From Rhizobium etli 8C-3 (GTDB taxonomy: Bacteria > Pseudomonadota > Alphaproteobacteria > Rhizobiales > Rhizobiaceae), in the NCBI RefSeq assembly GCF_001908375.1, contig NZ_CP017241.1, positions 4,047,501 to 4,111,500 on the forward strand: a stretch of DNA of 64,000 bases, given 5' to 3'. Below, in pieces: positions 36,735-44,985 of this stretch. Below the pieces are notes generated by a model, which saw only the letters and a program-made list of their open reading frames with translations, was not told the DNA's origin and did no database searches. The stretch's first letter is position 1; every line of letters starts with the position of its first letter. The position numbers and the translations under genes were made by a program.

Positions 36735-37319
36735 TTGGACTTGGTATTCTCCCCGGAACTGACAGTTTGCGGCATTCACGAACTGCCCGCCCAGAGCGCC
36801 CGCAATGTCACACATGTTCTGTCGATCCTGGATCCCGATCACCCTGAATTGGAAGCTTTCGAGACCTACGGAAAGCACAGCCGCACGACCCTGCGCTTCC
36901 ACGACATCATCGTCGCCACGCAAAACCAGATCATGCCAGCACCTGAGCATGTCGAAGCCATCCTGAAATTCGGCTCCGATTATCTGGCTCGAGAGGATCG
37001 CGAGGCTCCCAGTCATGTCCTCGTGCACTGTCATATGGGGGTTTCGCGTTCCACTGCAGCGATGCTGACCTTGATGGCCCAGGCCAATCCCGATGAAAGC
37101 GCAGAATCCTTGTTCGCAAGATTGGTTGGCATCCGGCCGCAGGCGTGGCCAAACTCACAGATGGTTGGATTCGCTGACGAGCAGCTCAGGCGCAACGGGG
37201 AACTTTTGAACGAGCTTGCCCGCCACTATGGACGCCAAATCAAGCACCAGCCTCAGTTCGCTGATTGGATGACAAGGCTCAACAGGCACGCCGAACTCGC
37301 AATGGCAAGATCAGACTGA
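36735..37319 (+). CDS. dual-specificity-phosphatase-like protein
   Basis: A 194-residue soluble protein with the Cys-phosphatase loop H98-C99-H-M-G-V-S-R105-S, i.e. H-C-X5-R-S, and a candidate general acid D57 (R-F-H-D). This is the fold of rhizobial tyrosine/dual-specificity phosphatases that act on phosphoproteins or phosphoinositides. Start TTG at 36735 with GGAGG eight bases before it; no ATG fits. It follows the sugar ATPase by about 157 bases with no terminator seen, but function links are not apparent. Confidence 0.82.
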   Translation: MDLVFSPELTVCGIHELPAQSARNVTHVLSILDPDHPELEAFETYGKHSRTTLRFHDIIVATQNQIMPAPEHVEAILKFGSDYLAREDREAPSHVLVHCHMGVSRSTAAMLTLMAQANPDESAESLFARLVGIRPQAWPNSQMVGFADEQLRRNGELLNELARHYGRQIKHQPQFADWMTRLNRHAELAMARSD

Positions 37320-37477
37320 TATCACTACTCGTTTCAGCAGGCTCGAACTTGATAGCCTCAACCTTCGTTCGGCCGCCCCGCAAAACCTCTACGGCACCGG
37401 ACAAACAGCGCCGGAAATTTCTTCTTGGGCAGCGCTACCCACGCGCGGTGGAACCAAGCGAGACCAGGAGGCGGCTG

Positions 37478-38389
37478 TCAATTGTCACCGTTTGCTCGCT
37501 CGAGTTCCGTCAGACGCTCCTTACAAATGGCGTCGACGAGCCGGTGAAGGTGTTCCGTTCGCTCAAGTAGCCAATTAAGCGCTTCTTCGGTGATCTCGAA
37601 GTGCTTCGAGTAGCGCGCCTTCACATAGGCTTCATTGAGGATGTTGTACCAGGCGGTATAGCGGTGCTGGTCGCGCGGCCAAGCGTCGATCAAGCGGCGG
37701 TCCTGGTCTTCCGCCAGCCCCCGGAGGAATTTCAGATTGTGCGATGGCGGGCTATAGTTGGTCAGGGTGAGCAGCAATGCGGCGTATGCGGACTCGACTG
37801 ACTGATGCAGCAGGAATGCCGCCTCTTTCTCACGTGCTTTGCTTAACGCATAGCGGGACGTATCGAGTATCCCAGTGGACGCAGGAAACCGATTTTCAAA
37901 ATGTTCCCGCGCCACCCTATACGCATCGACGGTGGAGAGCTTTCTCGGTTCGGCAAGCGGCCGGTCGTCGAGCTCGTAGAGCACGATTCCCTCACGCAAG
38001 ACGTCGACGAAGAAATACTGGCCGTCGGCCAGGAAGTTGTTCACCTCCCGGGCGCCGTGGACGATCAGCCCGACCGGCGTCTTCACATCCTTGTCCCACA
38101 TCAGCCGGTCGGTCGCCTTGTCCCAGTACTGCGGCTCAGCCAGTTGCTTGGAATTGACAATAACCAGGATATCGTAATCGGAGCGGTAGCCCTTCATCGT
38201 GTGCGGCTCGTCGACCCAGGTGCCGCGACTGTAAGAACCGAACAGGATGATCTTCAAGATCCGGCCGCGCTTCTTGAAGGCGGCGGACGTGCCGGCAAGA
38301 GCGTCGGCGAACTCTTCATGGATGATCGCAACGACGCGAGCAAGCTCGGATTGCTTTTCTTCCGGCAGATGTTCCAAGGACGATCGCAT
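37478..38389 (-). CDS. nucleotidyltransferase-HEPN fusion protein
   Basis: A 303-residue single-chain protein. The N-terminal half is a minimal nucleotidyltransferase: G51-S52-Y-S-R-G then D71-Y-D73-I-L, the metal-binding pair (the third Asp is probably in the strand after P-V-G-L-I-V-H). The C-terminal half (about 160-290) is the HEPN helical bundle with E-K-E-A-A-F-L-L-H-Q-S-V-E-S-A-Y and K-A-R-Y-S-K-H-F. I do not see a clean R-X4-6-H RNase motif, so RNase activity may be absent. In split form, HEPN/MNT pairs are toxin and antitoxin; here one chain holds both. Alone, no partner gene. Confidence 0.82.
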   Translation of the reverse strand: MRSSLEHLPEEKQSELARVVAIIHEEFADALAGTSAAFKKRGRILKIILFGSYSRGTWVDEPHTMKGYRSDYDILVIVNSKQLAEPQYWDKATDRLMWDKDVKTPVGLIVHGAREVNNFLADGQYFFVDVLREGIVLYELDDRPLAEPRKLSTVDAYRVAREHFENRFPASTGILDTSRYALSKAREKEAAFLLHQSVESAYAALLLTLTNYSPPSHNLKFLRGLAEDQDRRLIDAWPRDQHRYTAWYNILNEAYVKARYSKHFEITEEALNWLLERTEHLHRLVDAICKERLTELERANGDN

Positions 38390-38617
38390 GGGTCCATCGA
38401 TAGGCCAAAGACGATTCGCCGTCCACTACTGGAAATGGTAGGATTCGTAGCGGTTCAGCCAAAACTTCACGGTCCTTCCGCTTGGGGCGCAGGCTCACTC
38501 GATTTAGAACAAAACAAGACCATCACACTCCCCCGTGATCGTTGCATTCTCGCAGGGCGGTTGATCGCTGCATAGGGCCTCGCGAATAAGCGGCACTGCA
38601 GATTTTTACCCCATCCC

Positions 38618-39114
38618 TCAGCCGCGAGGGGTACTGCTGCAGCCGGCCGGCAGGGCAACGGACTGCTGACGCACCGCGCTTCCGTTCGCAATCACGATCA
38701 CCGCCGGCCGAACCGCGTTAGGATCACTGCACGAGGGAAAGGCGACGGCGATCAACCGGTCGCCGCGGCGCGGGGCCGCACTCATGCCCCAACTCGCCAG
38801 CCGTCCAAGCGGGCGAGGTCGAGGGTATAGCGTCCTCCGCGCTCTGGCGCTCGGGCTTTCGCAAGTACTTCGCGGATACCAAGCTTTTCCAGTTCGGGCG
38901 GGACAGGGACGTGGACGAGGTTCGCACGTGGCGGGGTGACGGGAACCTCTATGACCACCTCGGGATGGGGATTGCGCCAATGGATTTCTGCGACGGTGCC
39001 CTCAAGATAAAGCGGCCGATCGGTGTCGTAGGCGCCCCAGCCATGGTGGGCTTGCACGGAGGCAGCAAAGTAGAGGGCGACTACAGCGCCGGACATGAGC
39101 GAGCGGAGATTCAT
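38618..39114 (-). pseudogene. DUF6152 family exported protein, frameshifted near the C-terminus
   Basis: Starts M-N-L-R-S-L-M-S-G-A with a signal peptide ending V-Q-A, then H-H-G-W-G-A-Y-D-T-D-R-P-L-Y-L-E-G-T-V, the DUF6152 hallmark, and W-R-N-P-H-P-E. The first frame stops after W-R-V-G-A. In the next frame R-L-A-S-W-G-M-S-A-A-P-R-R-G-D-R-L continues the family pattern to a stop at 38618. The shift is near 38815. ATG at 39114 with GGAAG upstream. Loss of one base or a read error; the remaining length fits the family. It is the last gene of a three-gene operon. Confidence 0.72.
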
Positions 39115-39125
39115 TGTAACTTCCT

Positions 39126-39599
39126 TCAGAAATAAGCCATGAGGCGACCGCAGATGATCGTGCCCGCCCACAGGGCGAGCGATACTGCCGCGGCGGTTTC
39201 AGCCAAGACGGGCGCCCGCTCCTCCCAACATTCGCGCGAACGCCATACGGTCGCGTGAAGGAACGCGATGTTGATCCCCGCCAGGAGAATGGAGCCAAGC
39301 TTCCACGGCAGATAAGGGTTGGCGGCGTATTCACGCGCGTTCAGGGCAAACATCAGTACACCCGTTCCGACGGCAAGGCAGAGGCCGGTGCCAGCGATAG
39401 GCAGAACGAGGCGCGCGAGGCCAGCGACCGGTAGCTTTCCAGTGAGACCTAGGAGACGGAGGTCGAGTACCACTATACCGCCGAACAGAAGCGCAATCCC
39501 GAACACATGAATGAGATTCACTACGGGAAACGGCCATACTCCCGTGCGCAACCAAGCGCTGGAAGAAAGGCTCTCCAGATAGACGAGTACACCCTCCAC
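39126..39599 (-). CDS. four-helix inner-membrane protein (DUF6644-like)
   Basis: A 157-residue protein with four hydrophobic segments (about 22-48, 55-85, 100-118, 132-155) and conserved-looking N-L-I-H-V-F-G-I-A-L-L-F-G and W-K-L-G-S-I-L-L-A. This resembles DUF6644-type membrane proteins that often travel with DUF6152 genes. It starts at GTG 39599. It sits 10 bases after the hydrolase and 11 before the DUF6152 gene. Histidine H31 within a helix could bind haem, but that is a guess. Confidence 0.72.
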   Translation of the reverse strand: MEGVLVYLESLSSSAWLRTGVWPFPVVNLIHVFGIALLFGGIVVLDLRLLGLTGKLPVAGLARLVLPIAGTGLCLAVGTGVLMFALNAREYAANPYLPWKLGSILLAGINIAFLHATVWRSRECWEERAPVLAETAAAVSLALWAGTIICGRLMAYF

Positions 39600-39609
39600 G
39601 ATGGCCGCC

Positions 39610-40701
39610 TCAGTGAGGCGCCTTCGTTTCGACGGGCTGCTCGAGCGTTCGGATCACCTCTGAGAGAAAGCTGCTGCGCCCCCGATCCGGTCTGTCGAGA
39701 TGAACGTAGTGGGTGGCCTCCGGGATCGTGACCGTGCGCACGCTTGCCGCCTGCCTTAGATCCTGCGCCAGCGAAGTCACGTCCTCAGGTCGGCTCCAGA
39801 AATCGTTCCCCGAGCGGATTACCAACACATGCGCGGTAATCGGACCGGCATCCCACAACTTGTGTCCCGAAGCGAGCTCGAACGAATCTGCGATCGCCCC
39901 TGACGGCGCTCGGAACGAGGGCGGGTTGCGAGTGCCCGAGGTCGGATCAGAGGCAACCGCCGCGGCTTGATAGGCTTGCACCACCTTCGGATCACGCCAG
40001 GCGGCCTTATCCTCGACCGGAATCGAGCGGTCCCACGACGGCAGCAGGGAGGCCGCCGTATTCAACCGATAAGCCCCAAAGCGCCGGGTGTTGAACTGGT
40101 CTGGGTTGCCTGGATCCGCCGTATCTGAACCAGGCCCCAGGCTCTTGTGGCCGGAGTGCGCGCCGTAGAGGCTATTGTAGAGTACCAGATGGCTCACCTC
40201 GCTCGGGTTCTGACTGGCGTACATGCCCGTCCAGTGGCCGCCGGTAGCCCAGCCGAGCAGGGCAACTTGCGACACGCCCATCCTGGCCTGCACGGCGTCG
40301 ACCACGGCGCCAATGTCACGAACCACCGCGTCGGAGCGTACGAGGGGTTGGCCGTCCTGGCTTCCTCCCTGCCCGTCCCGGCTTGAGCCGCCGTAGCCGC
40401 GTGCATCCATGATGAAGACGCGATGCCCGGCCCGGGCCAAGTCCACCGCGAGAGAGCCGCCCTCCACCGGAAGGTCAAAGGTCGCAATGCCTGGGACGCG
40501 CGCGCCGTGAAGCAGCACGACGGGCGGTTTACCCGGCTGAAAGTCGTTGTCACCAACCTCGCGGACCATCAGTTCGACTCCCTGCCCACTGGTGACGGTG
40601 AAGTTCTGGCGGGTTATTGCTGCCTGGGTGCTGCCACCAAGAAGAGTGGCTCCGACGAGGATCGGCGCGGTCAGACGCGGGATCATGGACTGTGAACGCA
40701 T
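39610..40701 (-). CDS. exported alpha/beta-hydrolase-fold protein with an altered nucleophile elbow
   Basis: A 363-residue protein with a signal peptide (about 1-28). Fold marks: oxyanion region V-V-L-L-H-G-A, strand V-F-I-M-D-A-R-G-Y-G-G-S-S, a candidate acid in I-R-S-G-N-D, and the terminal histidine in A-T-H-Y-V-H. The elbow reads G150-W-A152-T-G-G: alanine stands where G-x-S-x-G has its serine, so either catalysis is lost or another residue serves. ATG 40701 with AGGAG seven bases upstream. Head of the hydrolase/DUF6644/DUF6152 operon, divergent from a LysR gene. Confidence 0.8.
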   Translation of the reverse strand: MRSQSMIPRLTAPILVGATLLGGSTQAAITRQNFTVTSGQGVELMVREVGDNDFQPGKPPVVLLHGARVPGIATFDLPVEGGSLAVDLARAGHRVFIMDARGYGGSSRDGQGGSQDGQPLVRSDAVVRDIGAVVDAVQARMGVSQVALLGWATGGHWTGMYASQNPSEVSHLVLYNSLYGAHSGHKSLGPGSDTADPGNPDQFNTRRFGAYRLNTAASLLPSWDRSIPVEDKAAWRDPKVVQAYQAAAVASDPTSGTRNPPSFRAPSGAIADSFELASGHKLWDAGPITAHVLVIRSGNDFWSRPEDVTSLAQDLRQAASVRTVTIPEATHYVHLDRPDRGRSSFLSEVIRTLEQPVETKAPH

Positions 40702-40765
40702 TTGAGGCTCCTGTTTTACTGGTCTCGCCTCTTGACTTGGCATCTGCCATCAGCCTTTTCCAATA

Positions 40766-40784
40766 TCAATAGGAGGTTTATTGA
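40766..40784. promoter_or_regulatory. palindrome between hydrolase operon and LysR gene
   Basis: TCAATA, seven bases, TATTGA: perfect 6-bp arms in the 95-bp gap between the divergent genes, 13 bases before the LysR ATG. Plausible LysR binding site for autoregulation and control of the operon. Confidence 0.5.
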
Positions 40785-40796
40785 GATGATAGTGAT

Positions 40797-41696
40797 ATGA
40801 CCATTGATCTGCATCACTTGCGCCATTTCGTGGCTGTCGCCGAGGAACTGCATTTTGGGAGGGCGGCTGCCCGTCTCCACATGGCCCAGCCGCCGCTCTC
40901 TCAGTCGATCAAGCGCCTTGAGGCAGAGCTTGGCTTTCCACTTTTCCTGCGCACACAACGCAGGGTCGAACTGACCCCTGCAGGCCAGGTGTTTCTGACC
41001 GAGGCTCGACGCACCCTGCAGCAGATGGACGAAGGCGTGCGGATGGCGCGACGCGCCGCGTCTGAGGACCTGGCCGAGATCACGGTAACCTTCACAAGCG
41101 CCGCACTCTACCGCGTCCTGCCCGCGGCGCTACGCGCCCACCGCCAACGTTTTCCGACGGTCGATATCCGTTTGGATGAAAGGCCGACTGACGCGCAGCT
41201 CGCGGGACTGCAGGATGACTCGGTCGACGTGGGGTTTGTCACCCCGCCTTTGAAGGCGGTGTCTGGTCTCCAGATCGAAGTGGTAGATCGCGATCGCTTC
41301 TGTCTCGCGGTCCCGGTCTCGAGTCCCCTTGCAAACCGAAACTCGATCGGCCTAGCTGAACTCTCAGAGGAGTCCTTCGTGCTCTTTCCGCATGTGCAGG
41401 GACCGTCGCTTCATGGTCGGCTGGTGAGCGCCTGCCGACAGGCGGGTTTCGTACCACGCGTGCGCCAGGAGGCACGGCAGATGCACACGATTTTGAGCCT
41501 GGTCGCTGCCGATTTGGGCGTGGCCTTCATTCCCGAAGGGGCACGTTCGATGCAGGTAAACGGCGTCGCGATGGTTCCTCTGGCGGGAATGCCTGACGAC
41601 CTCACCTGGGATCTCGCTATGGTATGGAAGCCGCGCGGCGCCCGGCGTGCGTTGGTCGCGTTCCTACAGACTGTCACATCTCTGCCGCCGAGCTAG
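40797..41696 (+). CDS. LysR-family regulator (CatR/CbnR-like)
   Basis: A 299-residue regulator. Helix-turn-helix at 1-60: L-R-H-F-V-A-V-A-E-E-L-H-F-G-R-A-A-A-R-L-H-M-A-Q-P, then the effector domain from about 90. The first-helix pattern H-F-G-R-A-A is that of the CbnR/BenM branch, which senses aromatics or similar acids. ATG at 40797. Divergent from the hydrolase operon, which it probably controls. Confidence 0.9.
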   Translation: MTIDLHHLRHFVAVAEELHFGRAAARLHMAQPPLSQSIKRLEAELGFPLFLRTQRRVELTPAGQVFLTEARRTLQQMDEGVRMARRAASEDLAEITVTFTSAALYRVLPAALRAHRQRFPTVDIRLDERPTDAQLAGLQDDSVDVGFVTPPLKAVSGLQIEVVDRDRFCLAVPVSSPLANRNSIGLAELSEESFVLFPHVQGPSLHGRLVSACRQAGFVPRVRQEARQMHTILSLVAADLGVAFIPEGARSMQVNGVAMVPLAGMPDDLTWDLAMVWKPRGARRALVAFLQTVTSLPPS

Positions 41697-41936
41697 TGAA
41701 TCTCTACCCAACCGAACGGGTCACACGCAGGGATTCCTAGCGCGGACAGCAAGCCTCCGGCGACGACCGGCTCCGCGCTTGCCCCTCCCGAAGACAAGGG
41801 TTGTCAAAGCATCAGTGTTGACTGTGAGGGTTCTAGGCGGGCAGCAAGTTGGCGACGATCAGCGCCGTCGTGTGCCAGTCCGCGCTCGGCGTAAGTCGTC
41901 TGCTCTCATTGGAAAGCCGCTGGAGGCGCTTGCACG
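41697..41936. other. gap between convergent LysR genes
   Basis: About 240 bases between the stops of two convergent LysR genes. No frame here looks coding and no strong hairpin with a T-tail is seen. Confidence 0.3.
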
Positions 41937-42881
41937 CTAGTGACCGGAGCGGCTTTCCGTGCGAGAACGCCCGACGCCTGGGATACCCAGCGCTTCCTCG
42001 GCCAGGAACTCCACCAGTAGCCTGACTCGCGCGATGTCTGCCCGGTCCGGCACGATGAGAATGTTGAGCTGCACGGATGGCGGAGCATAGTCCGGCAGGA
42101 TCCGTTCGAGCCGTCCTTCGGAAAGCAGATCATCAACCAACCAGACGTGCGCCGGGCCAATCCCGCGACCGGCAAGATAGGCTTCGCGCGCGGCGAGCCC
42201 GTGATCGACCCGAAGGCTTCCGCCGAACGGCACGACATGGGTTTCGCCGTCCGGTCCTTCCAGAGTAAGCGCATCGCTTCCCGCGATGTTCGACATTCGG
42301 ACACCTTCGAGGCCCGCCAATTTCTCTGGCGTCGCCGGCCGTCCATGCCGCGCCAGATAGTCGGGCGAGCCGACGAGGATGCGCCGACTATCCCCAAGCG
42401 CTCGCAGCTTCATGGAACTGTCGGTGAGCGGCCCGAGGCGAATGGCGATGTCCGCGCCTTCGCGCACGAGGTCGACGCGCTCGTCGGTCAGGTTGAGATC
42501 GACGGCGATCTCGGGATAGCGATCCTGAAAGGCGAAGATCAGCCGGCTGACGTGTCGGACGCCAAGCGCCGCCGTGCAGGAGATACGAACCGTGCCCGCC
42601 GCTGCGCCGCGTGCGGTCCTTGCTTCATCAGTGGCTTGTTCGACCAGACGCAGGATCTGGATAGCGTCGGCGTAGTAGCGGCTGCCTTCCTCGGTCAGTA
42701 TGACGCGCCGCGTCGTTCGACTAAGCAGCACCACGCCCAAGGCATCCTCCAGCTCACGCAGATGCCGCGTGACGCTGGATTGGCCAATGTTCATCTCTCG
42801 CGCGATAGCCGAGAGGTTTCCCCGCTCCGCAACGCGGACGAAGGTGCGTATGCGTTCGAGCGTAACATCCGATTTATCCAT
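41937..42881 (-). CDS. LysR-family regulator
   Basis: A 314-residue regulator. Helix-turn-helix near 10-60: F-V-R-V-A-E-R-G-N-L-S-A-I-A-R-E-M-N-I-G-Q-S-S-V-T-R-H-L. The effector domain begins G-T-V-R-I-S-C-T-A-A-L-G. It belongs to the branch with N-L-S-A-I-A next to oxidoreductases. Divergent from the quinone oxidoreductase gene, its likely target. Confidence 0.9.
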   Translation of the reverse strand: MDKSDVTLERIRTFVRVAERGNLSAIAREMNIGQSSVTRHLRELEDALGVVLLSRTTRRVILTEEGSRYYADAIQILRLVEQATDEARTARGAAAGTVRISCTAALGVRHVSRLIFAFQDRYPEIAVDLNLTDERVDLVREGADIAIRLGPLTDSSMKLRALGDSRRILVGSPDYLARHGRPATPEKLAGLEGVRMSNIAGSDALTLEGPDGETHVVPFGGSLRVDHGLAAREAYLAGRGIGPAHVWLVDDLLSEGRLERILPDYAPPSVQLNILIVPDRADIARVRLLVEFLAEEALGIPGVGRSRTESRSGH

Positions 42882-42941
42882 TTTTCAGCACTATCATATC
42901 CATACTCAATCTATAGCGGAATAATTGGAGGACGCCTAGTT

Positions 42942-42961
42942 TTGGAGAAAATCGTCTCCAA
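42942..42961. promoter_or_regulatory. palindrome upstream of the NAD(P)H:quinone oxidoreductase
   Basis: TTGGAGA, six bases, TCTCCAA: perfect 7-bp arms in the 96-bp divergent gap, ending 16 bases before the ATG at 42978. A LysR operator, or an mRNA hairpin in the leader if transcription starts upstream. Confidence 0.5.
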
Positions 42962-42977
42962 CCGACAGGTGCCCGCC

Positions 42978-43766
42978 ATGAACGTCCTTATTGTCTTCGC
43001 CCATCCCGACCGCCGATCTCTCAACGCTTCCCTGCGCGATGTCGCCGTTGAGGAGCTGGAGGCGCTAGGTCATGCGGTTGAGGTCTCCGACCTCTATGCT
43101 ATGGCCTGGAAGTCGGCGGTGGATGGTGCGGATTTCCCCGCAATCGATCCTAAGGCGCGGTTGAAGGTTGCAGCGGCATCTGGCGATGCCTTCGCGGCCG
43201 ATGCGCTGACAGATGATGTGAAGGCCGAGCAGGCAAAGCTATTGCGGGCCGACGTTCTAATCCTTCAATTTCCGCTCTGGTGGTTCACCATGCCGGCGAT
43301 CCTCAAGGGCTGGGTCGATCGCGTCTATGCCTACGGTTTTGCCTATGGCGTCGGCGAGCATAACGACCAGCGCTGGGGCGACCGCTACGGGGAAGGCACG
43401 CTCGCCGGCAAGCGCGCCATGCTGATCGTGACGACCGGAGGGTGGCGGGAACATTATTCGCCAAGCGGCATCAATGGCCCGATTGACGATCTTCTGTTCC
43501 CGATCAACCACGGCATCCTGCACTATTCCGGTTACACGGTGCTGCCGCCCTTCGTGACCTATCGGGTGGACCGTCTCGACGACGCCGGATTTGCCCAGGC
43601 AGCGGCGGCCCTCCGCGAGCGGATGCGGACGCTCGAATCCACACAACCGATCCCGTTCCGTCGCCAGAATGGCGGAGATTATCTGATCCCTAGCCTTGAG
43701 CTTCGACCCGGCCTGGAAGCGACCGGTGTCTCCGGCTTCTCGCTGCATCTCAAACAAGTGGAATAG
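42978..43766 (+). CDS. NAD(P)H dehydrogenase (quinone), flavodoxin-like fold
   Basis: A 262-residue cytoplasmic FAD-dependent oxidoreductase of the NQO1/MdaB class. M-N-V-L-I-V-F-A-H-P-D-R-R-S-L-N-A-S-L is the FAD phosphate-binding start, and F-P-L-W-W-F-T-M-P-A-I-L-K-G-W-V-D-R-V the flavin-site helix. It reduces quinones by two electrons and protects from redox cycling. ATG 42978 chosen because the fold begins here; longer upstream frames have no support. Probable target of the divergent LysR. Confidence 0.9.
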   Translation: MNVLIVFAHPDRRSLNASLRDVAVEELEALGHAVEVSDLYAMAWKSAVDGADFPAIDPKARLKVAAASGDAFAADALTDDVKAEQAKLLRADVLILQFPLWWFTMPAILKGWVDRVYAYGFAYGVGEHNDQRWGDRYGEGTLAGKRAMLIVTTGGWREHYSPSGINGPIDDLLFPINHGILHYSGYTVLPPFVTYRVDRLDDAGFAQAAAALRERMRTLESTQPIPFRRQNGGDYLIPSLELRPGLEATGVSGFSLHLKQVE

Positions 43767-43967
43767 CGATGCAGCGGTCCGAGGGCGCGCGGAACGCGCG
43801 AGTCCGACAATGCCCCCAATGCCAGCGTGCCGATCGCAGTAACTGTTGGCTTTGCATTTAATCGCGCGACTCCTGTGCCTTTAAGAATCCGGCTGCTCGG
43901 ATTGTCAGCTTTAAAGCCAAACCTGGCGGAAACACTTACGTCCAACTGCCAAGCGACACCCGCTTTT

Positions 43968-44909
43968 TCAGCTTCCAACTTCAATCATCGATGACATATC
44001 CGTTGCCGCTGAAACAATGGCACGTCGCAACCATATGTGTCTGGGCGCGTCTTGCTGGCGCGCGTGCCACGCGAGGCTCATCGCGAAACTCCCAATATCG
44101 AGGGGCGGCGGTAACGATACGAAGCGCCTCATGTTGGCGGCCGCTCGTGCCAGGCTAGATGGCAGGGTCATGATGAGGTCGGAGCGAGCGGCGATCTCGA
44201 CCGCCGCGAAGAAGTTCGGCACGCGCAGCTTCACCCGTCGTGTTCGCCCCATTCGCGCAAGCACCTCATCGACAGGTGCAGGTCCGACGCCCGTGACGCT
44301 TACCACGATATGCTCCAGCGCCAGAAAGCGGTCGAGAGTGAGTTTTCCGGCGAGCGCAGGGTGTTGTGCCCGCATGAGCGTCACGAGTTCCTCGTCATAG
44401 AGGCGGCGCCGGTGGATGCCGGCCGGCGCTTCGTCGATCAGCGCCACCATCGCATCCGCGGCGCCGTGCTCCAGCGCTTCGAACCCATTCGTGCCCTGCG
44501 CGGCAATATCCAGATCGAGCGAGGGTGCCTCGCCGGCTAGGCGGGCGAGCAAATGCGGCGCGAGCACGGCGGCCTGGAGATCGGGCATAAGAAGCCGAAT
44601 TCGACCCGTGGCCGTCGCGGGATCGAACGCGTTCGCTTCCAGCATTTCTCCTACGCCTGCTAATATCCTGCGCAGCGCGGGCCGCACCTCTTCGGCACGG
44701 GAGCTAAGGACGTAGCCGCCTGGCCCATCGACCAGCAGCGCGTCCGAAAACAATGCGCGCAATCGTCCGAGCGCTCGACTAGCGGCCGGCTGGCTCATGC
44801 CGAGCCGGTGGGCGGCCCGGGTGACGTTCTTCTCATCCAGCAGCGCCTCAAGGGCTACCAACAGGTTGAGGTCGACCCGACGTAAATCCACTTCGCGCAT
44901 ACGAACCAT
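43968..44909 (-). CDS. LysR-family regulator (NodD-like branch)
   Basis: A 313-residue regulator. N-terminus V-D-L-R-R-V-D-L-N-L-L-V-A-L-E-A-L-L-D-E-K-N-V-T-R-A-A is the NodD/LeuO/NahR branch. Helix-turn-helix R-L-G-M-S-Q-P-A-A-S-R-A-L-G-R-L-R. The start may be 44909 (M-V-R-M-R-E) or the ATG three codons later. Ends M-I-E-V-G-S. Divergent from the NmrA-like gene. Confidence 0.88.
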   Translation of the reverse strand: MVRMREVDLRRVDLNLLVALEALLDEKNVTRAAHRLGMSQPAASRALGRLRALFSDALLVDGPGGYVLSSRAEEVRPALRRILAGVGEMLEANAFDPATATGRIRLLMPDLQAAVLAPHLLARLAGEAPSLDLDIAAQGTNGFEALEHGAADAMVALIDEAPAGIHRRRLYDEELVTLMRAQHPALAGKLTLDRFLALEHIVVSVTGVGPAPVDEVLARMGRTRRVKLRVPNFFAAVEIAARSDLIMTLPSSLARAAANMRRFVSLPPPLDIGSFAMSLAWHARQQDAPRHIWLRRAIVSAATDMSSMIEVGS

Positions 44910-44914
44910 ATACG

Positions 44915-44933
44915 CCATGCATTGGACGCATGG
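44915..44933. promoter_or_regulatory. palindrome between LysR and NmrA-like gene
   Basis: CCATGC, seven bases, GCATGG: perfect 6-bp arms that include a T-N11-A spacing typical of LysR boxes. It lies six bases upstream of the LysR start and about 53 before the divergent gene. Confidence 0.5.
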
Positions 44934-44985
44934 AAGCCGGGCGCCTATTAATTCCTCTATCGAGCAAACTGACGGGGTGGCAATC

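Noticed and set aside
41697-41936. A 97-codon frame starting at 41647 between the LysR genes
   Set aside because: It begins inside the first LysR in a wrong frame and has no ribosome binding site or family likeness.
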